From: Halichoerus grypus
Taxonomy: Eukaryota; Chordata; Mammalia; Carnivora; Phocidae
Direction of reading: 5' to 3'
DNA: 64,000 nt
NCBI RefSeq assembly: GCF_964656455.1
Contig: NC_135714.1
Span: forward strand, 123,250,131-123,314,130
Below the pieces are notes generated by a model. That model was not told where the DNA came from. It made no database searches and saw only the letters and a program-made list of their open reading frames with translations. Each line of letters begins with the position of its first letter. The first letter of the stretch is position 1. The position numbers and the translations under genes are program-made. Positions 33,121 to 44,267 of the stretch are shown one piece after another.

Positions 33121-33996
33121 ACACCCATAGCAATGGCTTTTCCACTCTGTCTCGCTACCTATTTCCACTCTCTACTCCCCACCACCCCCTACTATAGGGG
33201 TAGGAAATGGATGTTTGGTGCCAGGATGTTGGCACAGGCTGGAAGTTTGGGGTGGGGGGAAAAATAGTCTTGAAATATGTTTCAAGTTCATACATACCTA
33301 ATACATTTCCTAGTGACATATGAGGAAATTCTATCTTTTAGTCATCAGTGCTTGAGAGAAAAGCAAGCCCTTTGTCCATTTGTGGCTTAATTCTTGCCCA
33401 TCTCCTAAGAGGGAGATGGTCTTACTTATCTATTTTCCATCTTGTTTATTTTAAAATATTTCTCTAATTTCCAAACTCTCTCCACTCCTGACCACCATGT
33501 CCTTGGCCCAAAACTGAATGTTTGGGACTGAAAGAAAATGGTCACATTTGAAGATACAATTAGAATTACTCTAAACTTCATGAGTTTCCCGATGTATTTG
33601 GTCTATTAATCTATAAAAGGAAATGGTCATTGACAATAAAGATACAACTTAAAATTGTAAAGTTGTCCTTAAATTAAGAAGTATTTCTTGAGGTACTTTT
33701 GAAAATAATTCTTAGAGGAAAAACAAACTTCTGTGGAGAACAGGCAGTTGAATAAACATTTCATGTGTGCAGGTGGAAGCAAAAATATTATCTGGTCAGA
33801 GGTTCACAGGTACCTAATACTCAAACCAGAAAATTGCAAAGCAGCATGAAAAGGACAGAATTTGCCATTTTATTGTGCCTGAAATCTTAAAGTTAACCTG
33901 CCTGTGTAAACTTTTCTTGATTATGGTCTTATAGCCCATAGAGCTGAAAGATGAAATCTGTGAAAATCCAGAAAACTCTTGGATCTGTCTGCTTTT
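33121..33996. other. Unique sequence, no feature seen
   Basis: I see no coding frame with support and no recognisable repeat. Confidence 0.45.
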
Positions 33997-34100
33997 CACT
34001 GGGTGTTATACGCAACTAATGAATCGTTGAACACTACATCAAAAACTAATGATGTACTATATGTTGGCTAATTGAACATAATTAAGAATAATAATAACAA
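33997..34100 (+). mobile_element. Severely 5'-truncated carnivore L1 3' end
   Basis: 'cactgggtgttatacgcaac', 'gaacactacatcaaaaacta' and 'atgatgtactatatgttggc' are the last ~100 bp of carnivore L1, followed by a short A/T-rich tail. A possible short target duplication 'ttttcac' sits at 33993-33999 and near 34106-34112. It is a dead-on-arrival insertion with no coding part. Confidence 0.78.
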
Positions 34101-34984
34101 ATAGTTATTTTTCACAACATTCATCATTTTGAACACATCATTTTGAACACATTTTTCTAAAAAAAATCTTCTGTCTAGCTGGAACTAGCCTGATATGGCT
34201 ACAGAGACCTCCTGAAATATTTTTAATTGAATTTGAAGAGTTAATGTAGATAAATGACCTTCATAAATGAATTTTTCCCATTGAACTGAATTGTCAAAAT
34301 TTGATTGCAATAACTTTTCAGATTAAAGCCTTATGGAGGTCAGCTTCCACCCTCTCTCTAAATACAATTTTTATACTAACTTAACATCCTAAAACACATA
34401 TAATTCTTAAGTTTGAGATGTTGTTTTTATAATAATAATTATGGCCTATGATTGGTATTTTTTTCAATTATGACAAAGGCAAGATTTTGAGGTACATTCA
34501 CTAAAATGTTCTAAATTATACTATAATGTCAATAACAATGCTTTTCAATACAGAAAAATGTTTAGAATTATCAAATAGATGAGTGGGTATATTCTAGCTT
34601 TTGTTTGATACTTTGCATAATTAAGTGTTAAAAATCATACTTTTGCTAACTATTGAAAGCTATGAGGGGAAACGAATGGCATAATGTTCAGTGAAAAGAT
34701 CAAGCAGCTTCTTGGTGCTTCTGGTTCTTAGGTTTCTTCCTACTGCCCTCCACCACTCATCCTTAACAAAGTAGTAAGGGTTAGATTAGGGAATTAATAA
34801 GCTTCAATACATTTCAACACAGCTTATTGTTTTGTGTTTTTCCTTGATGTCACAAAACTAACAGCTGAACTTCTTTAACTTGGGAAACATTATATAGAGC
34901 AAACATTATATGTAATGGAGAAACTTTAGCTGCTTATGATATAAGATTATCCCCACCATCATTGCTATAAGTAAAGATGAGGAG
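34101..34984. other. AT-rich unique sequence with a 14-bp tandem duplication
   Basis: A perfect 14-bp direct duplication (atcattttgaacac) lies at 34123-34150. Otherwise I see no gene or recognisable repeat. Confidence 0.45.
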
Positions 34985-35180
34985 GTAGTGCTATAAACAT
35001 TGGGAGAAAAATATGTCACTTATTATTTTCAGATGATATGATTATCTGTATAGAAAACTTGCAGAGTAAACTATTTAAACTAATAAGAAAGTTGAGCAAT
35101 GTTGTTGGACCTAAAATCATCCTACAACCTGCAATGATGATCAATACTTCTGTACATTGCTAGTAATTATTTTTAAATAC

Positions 35181-35391
35181 TTTTTAAAGATTTATTTATT
35201 TATTTTAGAGAGAGAGTGAGAGAGAGCAAAAGAGTGCAAGTGGGGGGAGGGGCAGAGGGAGAGAATCTTCAAGCAGACTCCTTGATGAGCGTGGAGCCTG
35301 TTGTGGGGCTCAGTCTCATGACCCATGAGATCATGACCTAAACCAAAATCAGGAGTCAGACATTTAACAGACTGAGCCACCCAGGCACCCC
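35181..35391 (-). mobile_element. CanSINE, older subfamily, antisense
   Basis: It starts with the reversed tail 'aaagatttatttatttattt' and purine-rich stretch, passes 'ctcatgacccatgagatcat' and ends 'gactgagccacccaggcacc'. Flanks read 'ttaaatac' before and 'ttaaatat' after, consistent with a short diverged target duplication. It is inserted in the old L1. Confidence 0.95.
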
Positions 35392-35786
35392 TTAAATATT
35401 TTTATTTTTTTCCCTTAAATATTTTTAAAAGACCACTCAGAGTAGCATTTTTAAAAATCTTTAAAGTATCTAGGAATTAACAAAGAGTTAATAATACCTG
35501 TAAGGAAAAAAATGTTAAAACTGTATTTAAAAGAACATAAAGATCTGATCTGATGGAGACAACATTCCATGTACTTGAATGGATGATTTACTATTATAAA
35601 GATACCATTTCTCCCCCAGCCCCAAATAAATCTATAAATTCATTTATAAATACGGCCTAATCAAAATTTCAGCTCACTTTTCCTCACTCAAGAGCTCGGT
35701 AAGCTTATTTTGATATTTATATGAAAGGAAAAAGGTTTATGAACATCTAAATCAACTTTGAAACAAAGATTAACAAAGGAGGGTGA

Positions 35787-36211
35787 GGGGCACCTGGGTG
35801 GCTCAGTTGGGTAAGTGTTTGCCTTTGGGGGTGCCTGGGTAGCTCAGTCGTTAAGTCTCTGCCTTCGGCTCAGGTCATGATCCCAGGATCCTGGGATCGA
35901 GCCCCACATGGGGCTCCCTGCTCGGCAGGAAGCCTGCTTCTCCCTCTCCCACTACCCCTTTTTGTGTTCCCTTTTTCACTGTGCCTCTCTCTGTCAAATA
36001 AATAAATAAAATCTTTAAAAAAAAAAACAACCCTCAAGTTTTAAAAAAAAAAGTGTCTGCCTTCGGCTCAGATCATGATCTCAGGGTCTTGGGATCGAGC
36101 CCCGCATGGGGCTCCCTGCTCAGTGGGGAGTCTGCTTCTCCCTCTCCCTCTGCCTCTCTCCCTGCTCATGCTCTCTCTCTCTCAAATAAATAAATAAAAC
36201 CTTTAAAAAAA
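35787..36211 (+). mobile_element. Outer CanSINE, split by an inner CanSINE
   Basis: The head (35787-35828, 'cacctgggtggctcagttgg') stops in the 'gcctttggg' part. The body resumes at 36051 with 'aagtgtctgccttcggctca' and runs to 'aaataaataaataaaacctt' and an A-run. Joined, the two parts make one normal-length CanSINE. It carries the 15-bp flanking duplication described separately. Inner copy: 35829-36050. Confidence 0.95.
35829..36050 (+). mobile_element. Inner CanSINE with extra 3' segment
   Basis: A full CanSINE (tRNA-like head 'gtgcctgggtagctcagtcg', B-box region 'gggatcgagccccacatggg', (AAAT)n, 'aatcttt') lies inside the outer copy. Its target duplication is 'aagtgtttgcctttgg' (35813-35828) against 'aagtgtctgccttcgg' (36051-36066). 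After the usual tail and A-run come about fifteen extra bases, 'caaccctcaagtttt', and a second A-run (36041-36050). The extra piece ends in TTTT, a Pol III stop, which suggests read-through of the normal terminator before retrotransposition. Confidence 0.92.
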
Positions 36212-36719
36212 AACAAAGGAGGGTGAATGGCCCTATCAAAATAAAAACACACAACAAAGCCATAATTAGAATAATACAATAACATGGACACAAACACCAG
36301 CTAAGTAGATTTAACGGAGTGGAAGTAGAGTCATGTATAAAGGGAGCTTACAACATCATTAATTATTAGGGAAATTCAAATCAAAACCACACTAAAATAT
36401 CATCTCACAGCTGTTAGAATGGTTATTATCAAAAAGACAAGAAATAACAAGTGTTGGTGTGGATGTAGAGCAAAGGAAACCCTGCTGCACTGTTGGTGAA
36501 TTGGTATGGTCTCTATGGAAAACTGTATGTAGATTCCTCAAAAAATTAAAAATAGAACTACCATATAAACCAGTAATCCCACTTCTAGGTATATATCTGA
36601 AGGAGAAAAAGAAAACACTATCTTGAAGATTTATCTGCATCCTTGTTGCAGAGTTATAAACAATAGCCAAGACATAGAAACAACCTAGGTGTCCATTGAT
36701 GGACGAATGGATAAAGAAA

Positions 36720-36722
<3 letters not shown>

Positions 36723-36760
<38 letters not shown>
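36723..36760. repeat. (CA)n microsatellite inside L1
   Basis: About 19 CA units between 'ggataaagaaaatta' and 'tggaatatcattcagcc' of the sense L1. Confidence 0.97.
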
Positions 36761-36762
<2 letters not shown>

Positions 36763-37092
36763 GAATATCATTCAGCCACAGAAAAGAAGGAAATCCTGTC
36801 TTTTGTGACATGGGTAGATAGTATACTAAGTGAAATAAGCAAGAGGGAAAAAGACAAATACTTTATGATATCATTTATATGTGGTATCTAAAAAAGCAAA
36901 ACTCAGAAACAGAGTAGAGTGGTGGTTGCTAGAGGCTGGGGGTGAGGGAATGAGGAGATGTTGGTCAAATGGTACAAGCTTTCAACTAAAGATAAATAAG
37001 CTTTGGGGATCTAATGCACAGCATGGTAACTATAATTAACAATACTGTGTTATATACTTGAAAGTTTTTAAGACAATAAATCTTAAATATTA

Positions 37093-37123
37093 CCACCACA
37101 CACACACACACACACACACACAA
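37093..37123. repeat. (CA)n microsatellite in L1 3' UTR
   Basis: About 14 CA units within the L1 3' UTR. It is a second and independent array in the same element. Confidence 0.96.
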
Positions 37124-37439
37124 AGTGGTAATTACGTGAGGGAATAGAGGTGTTACCTAAACTTATGGTGGTAATCATTTAATATATGTGTATCAAATCA
37201 TCATGTTGTATACTTTAAACTTCAGTAGTTATATGTCAATAATATATCTATAAAGCTGGAAACAATTAATAAAAGGGAGCCTGATATGCAATGAAGTTCA
37301 TACCCACAAACCTTTGGAAAAAGTATAAACTGGTAAATGATGTTGGAAAGACTGGCACAGCTTAGGAGGGAAAATAAAGCTAAACTCCTGCTTGGATTAT
37401 AGACTTAAATGTGAAACATTATGTTGTAAAATAAATTTA

Positions 37440-38330
37440 TTTAACATTGATTCAACATGTATTTGTTGAGTACCTACTCTGTGCCAAGTACTGTTCTAGG
37501 CATTAAGCATACATCTCATTTTGCAAAACAGACCAAGATCCCTTGCTTTGAGGAGATTACATTCTAGAAAAAGAGATAGACAATAAAGAATCAACAAAAT
37601 AAATAATAGTAATCAAATAAGTGAAAATGGGGGAAAAAGAAATAAGGGTGGGTAGGAAGTGCAAGTGTACGGAGTCACAATTTTTAAAAGGAGTGCTCAG
37701 GGTAGGATTCAATGAGAAAGTGATATTAGAACAGAGGCTTGGGGTGCCTGGCTGACTCAGTCAGTGGAGCATGCAATCCTTGACGTTGGGGTTGAAAGTT
37801 CAAGCCCCATGGCAGGTGTAGAAATGACTTAAAAATAAAATCTTTAAAAAACAAACAAACAAAAAAGAACAGAGGCCTGAAGGAGGTGAAGGAGTTAGCC
37901 ATGCAGGTATCTGGGGGAAGAGTATTACAGGAAGAGGTAGCAGTCAGTGCAAAGACCCTAAAGGCAGATGTGCTCATCATGTGCCAGGAACAAGAGAAAT
38001 GTCAGCATGGCTGGAACAGAGTAAGTTTGGGGATTCAAGTGGGAAGTCACTGACGGGTTTTGAGCAGGAAAGTGACATCATCTGACTTACATTATAAAGG
38101 AATCCTTTGGCTACTGTGATGCAAAATAGAGTGAGGGGGCAGAGGTAGTTGGATGGTAACCATATAGATGGAACAGGGCAGTCAGGTGCTAAATACATTT
38201 TGAAGCTAAAGTCACCCAAATTCCTGATAGATGGAGTGATCAGTGTGAGAGAAGAATGAGTCTAATATGACTTGAGTTTTTGGTCTTAGCAGCTGGAAGG
38301 ATGGAATTGCCATCAATGGAGTGAATAAAG
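37440..38330 (-). mobile_element. L2 LINE, antisense, long copy split by a short SINE
   Basis: It starts 'ttcaacatgtatttgttgag' and 'cctactctgtgccaagtact', then shows 'gaggagattacattctagaa', 'gcctgaaggaggtgaaggag', 'aaaggcagatgtgctcatca', 'ggttttgagcaggaaagtga' and 'agctggaaggatggaattgc'. All are antisense L2 in consensus order. At about 770 bp after removal of the SINE, it is one of the best-preserved L2 copies here. Confidence 0.88.
37741..37865 (+). mobile_element. Short CanSINE (tRNA part plus tail only), sense
   Basis: A tRNA-like body, 'ggggtgcctggctgactcag' to 'gttcaagccccatggcaggt', is followed at once by 'taaaaataaaatctttaaaa' with no pyrimidine-rich domain. This marks a short carnivore SINE type. 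Target duplication: 'agaacagaggctt' (37728-37740) against 'agaacagaggcct' (37866-37878). It is inserted inside L2. Confidence 0.93.
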
Positions 38331-38479
38331 TACCATGTTGAAATACATATTTTGAACTAATGGCAGAAAAGTACTTCTTAAATAAAACCCCAAAGTATGA
38401 AACAGTAGGCCAAAAATGGATAACTAATTACATCATTATTAAGGATTTCAGTTAAATGAATAACATCATGGAAAAAGTT

Positions 38480-39575
38480 AACAAACAAACAAGAATTTTA
38501 AAGAAATTACTTGAAATTTTTAAAATTTTCAAGTGGTTAATCTAATTTATGTCAGGAAGTCTTACAAATCAACAAATAACAACAACAAAAAAAGATCCAA
38601 AATGGTCCAAAGAAAATTCACAGTAGAAATAAACTCAAAAGACAATCATATGAAGAAATGGTCAGAATATAATAAAAAATTACAGAAATTCAAATGAAAT
38701 TGACAATGAGATACCACTTTACACCTACCATCCTAATCATAAAGGAAAATACTGAGACATTGGATCTCATTAAAATTAAGAACTCCTCTTCATCAAAAGA
38801 CATCATTAAAACAGGGAAAAGATAACGCATTGGGAGGAGTAATTGACAAATAGCTTACATCTAGAATATATAAAGAACTCCAAATCAGTTTGAAAGAGAT
38901 AGATAATTCAACAGAAAAATAAAAAATAGTTTTGAACAGTAAATTCACACAAAAATATCTAAATGATCAATAAGCATGAAAAGGTACTCAACCTCATTAG
39001 TCATTGTGAGCAAACTAAAGCCTCATACAAAAATTGGTAAGGATGAAGAGCAACTTCAACTGTCATACACTGAATAGTATGAATTGGTATAATCACTTTA
39101 GAAAACTGTTTAGATTTACTAAAGTTGAACATATTTATACCCTATAACCCAGGAGTTCAATTTTAGATATATACCAAATAGAAGTGCATATATATGGATG
39201 CAAAAAGACATGTATGAGAATATCTATAGCAGCATCATTTAGAGTGGCTAAAACTGGAAAGAATCTAAATCTCTACCAACAGTAGAATCAATCCATAATT
39301 AATGGTAAGTTCATAGATTGGAATGCTATGTAACAATGGAGGTGAGCAAACTACTATTATAAGAAATAACCTGGATGAATCTGACAAACTTAATGATGAG
39401 TAAAATGCCTAATGCCAAAAAATAATTACTATATGAAATCTTTCATAGAAGATTCAAAAACTAGGATAGTGGTTAGTTAGAGGATTAATTAATAAGAGAT
39501 GGAACAAGAAGGATTTTTGTGTGCTGCCATATCCTTGAGACTTCTTTATGTTATTCTTCAATAAAAAGTTTTTTT
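38480..39575 (+). mobile_element. Old L1 fragments, sense, out of consensus order
   Basis: The first piece (about 38480-38755) has 'aaattgacaatgagatacca', which lies late in ORF2. The second piece (about 38757-39575) begins with an earlier ORF2 passage, 'attaaaattaagaactcctc' and 'tcatcaaaagacatcattaa', and proceeds to 'aatgctatgtaacaatggag' and a 3' end near 'cttcaataaaaag'. The backward step means two L1 insertions in tandem or a rearranged copy. Both are non-coding. Confidence 0.72.
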
Positions 39576-40544
39576 AAATATATATCATTATTTAACTACC
39601 TTAAATGGGAAGAGATTTACATTATTTTCTTATGGCAACATGTACATAATGTATAAAGGAAATCATGGCATGTGCTTACGACATGACACAAAACCAAGAT
39701 TTTCTTTTTTAAGCCAGGTACTTCATATTACATCAAAAATAAGTTGGTGGTGCAATTACTCTTAGACAGAGAAAGAGAAAAATGCAGAGTTCCTCAATCC
39801 AGAGGAACATGATAGCTGGTCTACTTTAGTAAACTCAAGTTCTCAGTCTAAGACTCACAATGCACAGAAGTTTTGCAAAAACACAATCATAAATTCTGAA
39901 AAATTAAGATTAATGAGACAGCTTATAGAGGTTAAGAATGACGGAATTAAGTAAAAAATTTTCCTCTCAGAATAATTCCTGAAAAAATATAGGCCCTAGA
40001 TTCCTTGTCAAAAACTTGAATGGCATGGTAGCAGCTAAGTCTTGATGATGATCATCCCTTCCTTTGGAATAATGTGCCTGTAACCCTTATGAGACTTTAT
40101 TTTTAGGAAAACTGTCATATGCCATGTTGTTTCTGGCAAATTCATGGCATGACATGCCATCCAGCAGAGCTTTTGATGATGGCAGGACATGACTATGCCA
40201 CACATAAGCTCCCAGATCTCACCCTGCTCTGGACAAATCCAAAAGATGCACACTATCCCACACACATATATAGTAAGGCAGACAGGCCCCAGCAAATGCA
40301 ATTTGCTTTCTAGTGTTGTAGGATCCATGTGAAGTATGAAACTCACTAGAGGATCTCTGAAATTTGTGCAGTTGACTTGCCTGTGAAATAGGAAGAATTT
40401 GAAATCAAAATTCCTAAAAGGAGAGATTTTAAGGGATTATCTCTGAAGTATGCTATTGCCAAAATAAACATGGTCTATTTGATGGCCAGCTTCATGCCTT
40501 GTTTAATGAAATTGTCCCTCTTACAATGAAAAATCAGCAAAAAT
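39576..40544. other. Unique sequence, no gene seen
   Basis: Two overlapping opposite-strand frames at 40035-40346 have no family resemblance and mirror each other. I treat them as chance. Confidence 0.45.
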
Positions 40545-40743
40545 GGGGGGACCTGGGTGGCTCCGTCAGTTGAATGTCCAACTCTTGATTTCAGCTTGGG
40601 TCATGGTCTCAGGGTACTGGGCTTGAGCTTCACATCTGGCTCCGTGCTCAGTAGGGAGTCTGCTTGAGATTCACTCTTTCCATTTCCCTCTGTCCCTCCC
40701 CCGCCCCGTGCTCTCTCTTTAAAATAAAATAAATCTTTAAAAA
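40545..40743 (+). mobile_element. CanSINE, older subfamily, sense
   Basis: 'acctgggtggctccgtcagt', 'ctcttgatttcagcttgggt', 'gggagtctgcttgagattca' and a tail 'aaaataaaataaatcttt' are followed by an A-run. Target duplication: 'aaatcagcaaaaat' (40531-40544) against 'aaatcaacaaaaat' (40744-40757). One mismatch shows it is not recent. Confidence 0.95.
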
Positions 40744-42105
40744 AAATCAACAAAAATATGGGTAGTAGTTTTCCAAAGTCCTAAGTTTAAGTTATTACTT
40801 TTAAGATCCATTTAAAAATATATGTAATATAGATGGCCAAATAATTTTTAAATACATTAAAGATGCAGATCAAAATGATCCCATTTGCTGAGCTAATGAA
40901 TAAATATTTTACATTGTGCATTCATAGCAAAGTCTAAAGAAGAAACAATATCTCTAATAAATTATAGCATAACCTCTTAGCACATACATCCTTCAGATAT
41001 CTAGCAAAGAAAAACAACTAAAAAATCACTTAACTGAATAACTAAAAGAAACCAGCAGATGTTTGACTCCATCAAATAACTTTTTAGAAAATAAATGCAT
41101 AATTTATCCAAAAACTTAAGTTTAAATAAATATCTTGGTTCTTTTCCTCCTATCTTCATTGAGCCCTCTTAACTGAAAATGAAGTAAATAACTCTTTCAA
41201 AATAATTTCAAATATTAATAGTAGAAATATCTAAAATGTTTAATATATGCACAGAATTTTATTTTATTTTAATGTCAGCAGAGATGTGGCTTTTTTTTTT
41301 TAAGAAAATCTTCACCACAATGTTTTTATGTAAATGATAAGTCATTTAAATGGAAAAAAATCTTAAGTTGGTTTGAATCCTATTCAGAGACTGTGTGTAA
41401 TACAAACAGATTGCAATGTATATAATAATATGGCATTTTACAGAAAAAGAAAATTGGAGGAAATTTGTTGAAAAAGAGAAGTAAAAATATATTAAAACAT
41501 TAAAAAGCTGAACTAGAGGAACTGACTTATCTATACCAGCTAGCAGAAGTAAGTATATTCATAACTTAAGTGATGACAAAAATAGTGAAGCAAATATTCA
41601 AAACCATAAAGACAGAAATAACCTTTAAAAGTTATTTCGATTCCTCTCCCACAATTAAACAGAATTAAAACACCGAGAAAAAAAAATCTTCAGCCTGTTT
41701 CTTGACATTCTCATGTAAATTTAACAGCAACCTGCACAATGCATACTAATGATTCACTGTAAGAAATTCCTTAATTCTATCTAATTTTTTCATGCTACAA
41801 TTAAATTCCATTTTCTATTCTTAGTAGACAGAGAACACCTAATCACCAACTTCTATAATAAGCACTCTGACTAACTTATCCATTTTTTTCTTTTCTATAG
41901 GTGAAACAGTTCTCATTTATTTTAATTTTCATATCTTTATCAAATTTTATATACATACATATATATTTAGAATTATATTTTCCAAGAGGTGTGTGTGTGC
42001 ATGTGCATAAGATTTGATAAATAAGAATATATTTAATGTGGGATAGGCAAGGGAGGCTTTTCATTTGATAAATGAGTAAGAGCCCAAATAATGGTACATA
42101 ATACC
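40744..42105. other. AT-rich unique sequence, no gene seen
   Basis: This is strongly A/T-rich with scattered A and T runs (for example 41292-41303). No recognisable element or coding frame is present. Confidence 0.45.
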
Positions 42106-42109
42106 TATG

Positions 42110-42360
42110 GGGGACATATTATGAACAAGCATTATTCTAAATATTTTACAAACATTAACTCCCAACAACAATATGAGGAAAGTACTTATTTATCTTTATT
42201 TTATAGTTGAGAAAACTGATGCAGAGAGACTTTAATTTATTCTAACTAGAAGTTAAGTGACTTTTCCAAGGCTAAGTGACACCCAAGGCATAGTTGGAGT
42301 CCATCCTAGATCTTCTGATTCTAGGGCTAGGCTCATCCACGGTATCACACTGCAGTTAGA
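42110..42360 (-). mobile_element. MIR SINE, antisense
   Basis: 'attattctaaatattttaca', 'ctttattttatagttgagaa', 'aactgatgcagagagacttt' and 'ctgattctagggctaggctc' are antisense MIR landmarks in order, close to full length. Confidence 0.82.
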
Positions 42361-42689
42361 TTTGCCTTGTAAGATGAATTACATTAACTTGTTTACCATG
42401 GATTCTCCCACTGCCTATCTTAGAGCTCTGCAGAGAGACAGTGAATACAATGGGAAAGCATTCTGAAGCATTAATTAATTTTCAGCATTTCTACACATTG
42501 GCTCTTCCTCCATTCAACCAAAGTGGTTTTAACTATCCTAACTACAGGAAGGGATGAGGCAGCCCAGACAAGAAAATGGAGCTACTTCTGTCTTTTTACT
42601 TCCAAAGCCTAGAGAACAGAAAAGATTGTAGTAGAGCGAGTGGCATTATTGACCCTAATTCTCCCCACTCTATATCCATGCCATTCGTC
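42361..42689. other. Unique sequence, no feature seen
   Basis: I see no gene or recognisable repeat. Confidence 0.45.
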
Positions 42690-43305
42690 ATGAGTTTGAA
42701 ATACCTCCACAAAGACACAGCCTATTTCCCCATCACTTGACTTTGGGCCCAAACAAGTCACTTTCTTTGACCAATAGAATGAGGCAGAAGTGGTAGTATG
42801 TGGTTTACAAGTCTAAAGCCTTAAGAGGCTTTGTGTGTTCCTGCTTGACTTTTCATGCTCCTGCTATCACCATAAGAAGTACACACCTGGCCATCCCACA
42901 GATCTGAGGAAGAGGGTTAGAGAAATGTGGACCAACACCATCTTGCTGAGCAATCCCACCTGAGCCCAGCTTATGTCAGCCAATCCTCAGACACAAGAGT
43001 GATAAGAAACAGTTACTGTGGGGCACCTGGGTGGCTCAGTCATTAAGCGTCTGCCTTTGGCTCAGGTCATGGTCCCAGGGTCCTGGGATCGAGCCCCTGC
43101 ATCGGGTGCCCTGCTCGGCGGGAAGCCTGCTTCTCCCTCTCCCACTCCCCCTACTTGTGTTCCTGCTCTCTCTGTGTCTCTCTCTGTCAAATAAATAAAT
43201 AAAATCTTTTTTTTTTTTTTTTAAAGAAACAGTTATTGCTTTAAGCCATTGAGTTCTGGGATGGTATTCATCACAGCAAATGTTAGCTGCTAGTATATAG
43301 AAAGA
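42690..43305 (+). mobile_element. MLT1-type LTR, sense, split by a CanSINE
   Basis: 'ttgactttgggcccaaacaa', 'tttctttgaccaatagaatg', 'aggcagaagtggtagtatgt' and, after the SINE, 'attgctttaagccattgagt' with 'tagctgctagtatat' at the end are the order of an MLT1-family LTR. Only LTR sequence is present. The CanSINE at 43021-43223 landed in the 'aagaaacagttattg' part. The left boundary is uncertain. Confidence 0.7.
43021..43223 (+). mobile_element. CanSINE, younger subfamily, sense, T-rich tail
   Basis: 'ggggcacctgggtggctcag' to 'gggatcgagcccctgcatcg', 'cggcgggaagcctgcttctc', (AAAT)n and 'aatctt'. It ends in about 16 T instead of the usual A-run. Target duplication: 'aagaaacagttactg' (43004-43018) against 'aagaaacagttattg' (43224-43238). 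Confidence 0.96.
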
Positions 43306-44023
43306 GATTTGGGAAAATATGTGATAAAGAAGAGCAAACCTTCCCATCCCCCAAATCTAGATACTATTTCCTAGACCGAAAGAATTTCATTGCACTATAC
43401 TCTATTTTCCAATCTAAATTAATTATTGGACAAGAGAGTGGAGTAGGAAGGCAAGGAAATGTCAGAGACCCCAGCTAGTGTGGGGAAATCAATAAGACAG
43501 AGGTCTGTGCCTTGCCCCAAAATTGTGGTTGTTGAGTGACGTGTTGACAAGAAGAGCCTAGGAGAGCCTCACAGTGTTCTGATCCTATACACCTGAGAAG
43601 AGCACAGAGGTGACACAGAGAGTCCCCATGGCTCAACAAAACACTGGAGTAGCAGAATGTTTTCACTGCACCCAAGATAGACACTGATGTATGAATGTGA
43701 CACAACAGTCTGCATAGACAGATGGATCAACTGAAAATGCCACCATGGACTGGATGTACTCACTGCTCTGACACCTTAGCAACCCTAAATTTACTGAGAA
43801 TATATTCATTCCTACAGAATGGGAGTCCAAAATAAATAGAAGTTATGGAAAATAAAGGTTACATTTTTGCATACATTTGTTACATTTGTTTGTAAAGCTG
43901 AGATTTGTATCATATACAAGTAGGCTGATCTTATTGCTAGAGATATCGTTATAAAAGAAAAGTCTCAAAGATTAACAGAATCTATTTAAACATATATTTT
44001 TAAGATTTCTAAACTATAGTTAG
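43306..44023. other. Unique sequence, no feature seen
   Basis: Short minus-strand frames at 43475-43763 have no family support. No repeat is recognised. Confidence 0.45.
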
Positions 44024-44254
44024 GGGGTGCCTGTGTGGCTCAGTCAGTTGAGCGCCTGACTCTTGATTTTGGTTCAGGTCCTGATCTCAGGGTTGTGGGA
44101 TTGAGTCCCTGCATCAGGCTCTGAGCTCAGTGGAGAGTCTGCTTGAGATTCTCTTTCTCCCTCTCCCTCTGCCCCTCCCCCCCACTCATGCACTTGCGTG
44201 CACGCACGCTCTCTCTCTCAAAATAAATAAATCTTGAAAAAATAAAATAAAATA
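44024..44254 (+). mobile_element. CanSINE, older subfamily, sense
   Basis: 'ggtgcctgtgtggctcagtc', 'gactcttgattttggttcag', 'agtctgcttgagattctctt', a CT-rich stretch, (AAAT)n, 'atctt' and an (AAAAT)n-like tail. Target duplication: 'aaactatagttag' (44011-44023) against 'aaactacagttag' (44255-44267). Confidence 0.96.
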
Positions 44255-44267
44255 AAACTACAGTTAG

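Larger units (their letters stand above)
35772..36226 (+). repeat. Outer target-site duplication of the nested SINE pair
   Basis: A perfect 15-bp direct repeat, aacaaaggagggtga, lies at 35772-35786 and 36212-36226. It brackets the complete SINE-in-SINE complex and shows that the outer copy landed first as a single event in the L1. Confidence 0.95.
34985..37265 (+). mobile_element. Old sense L1 broken up by later SINE insertions
   Basis: ORF2-derived phrases run in sense order: 'cagatgatatgattatctgt' (35031), 'tatctaggaattaacaaaga' (35468), 'gggaaattcaaatcaaaacc' (36369), 'aatcccacttctaggtatat' (36573), 'tcattcagccacagaaaaga' (36769), 'gtgaaataagcaagagggaa' (36831), then 3' UTR 'tgtatactttaaacttcagt' (37207). 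It is interrupted by an antisense CanSINE (35181-35391) and a SINE-in-SINE nest (35787-36211). Internal deletions exist, so more than one L1 insertion cannot be excluded. No open frame is left. Confidence 0.82.

Noticed and set aside
35787..36216. tRNA-like A and B boxes in SINEs as possible tRNA genes
   Set aside because: They are CanSINE heads with SINE bodies, tails and target duplications, without a complete tRNA fold.
36392..36811. 139-codon minus-strand frame with a Val/Cys repeat
   Set aside because: It is the antisense of a sense-oriented L1, with the (CA)n array giving the Val/Cys run. Not coding.
43475..43763. Two overlapping minus-strand frames as a possible retrocopy
   Set aside because: No recognisable protein, no poly(A) and no target duplication.
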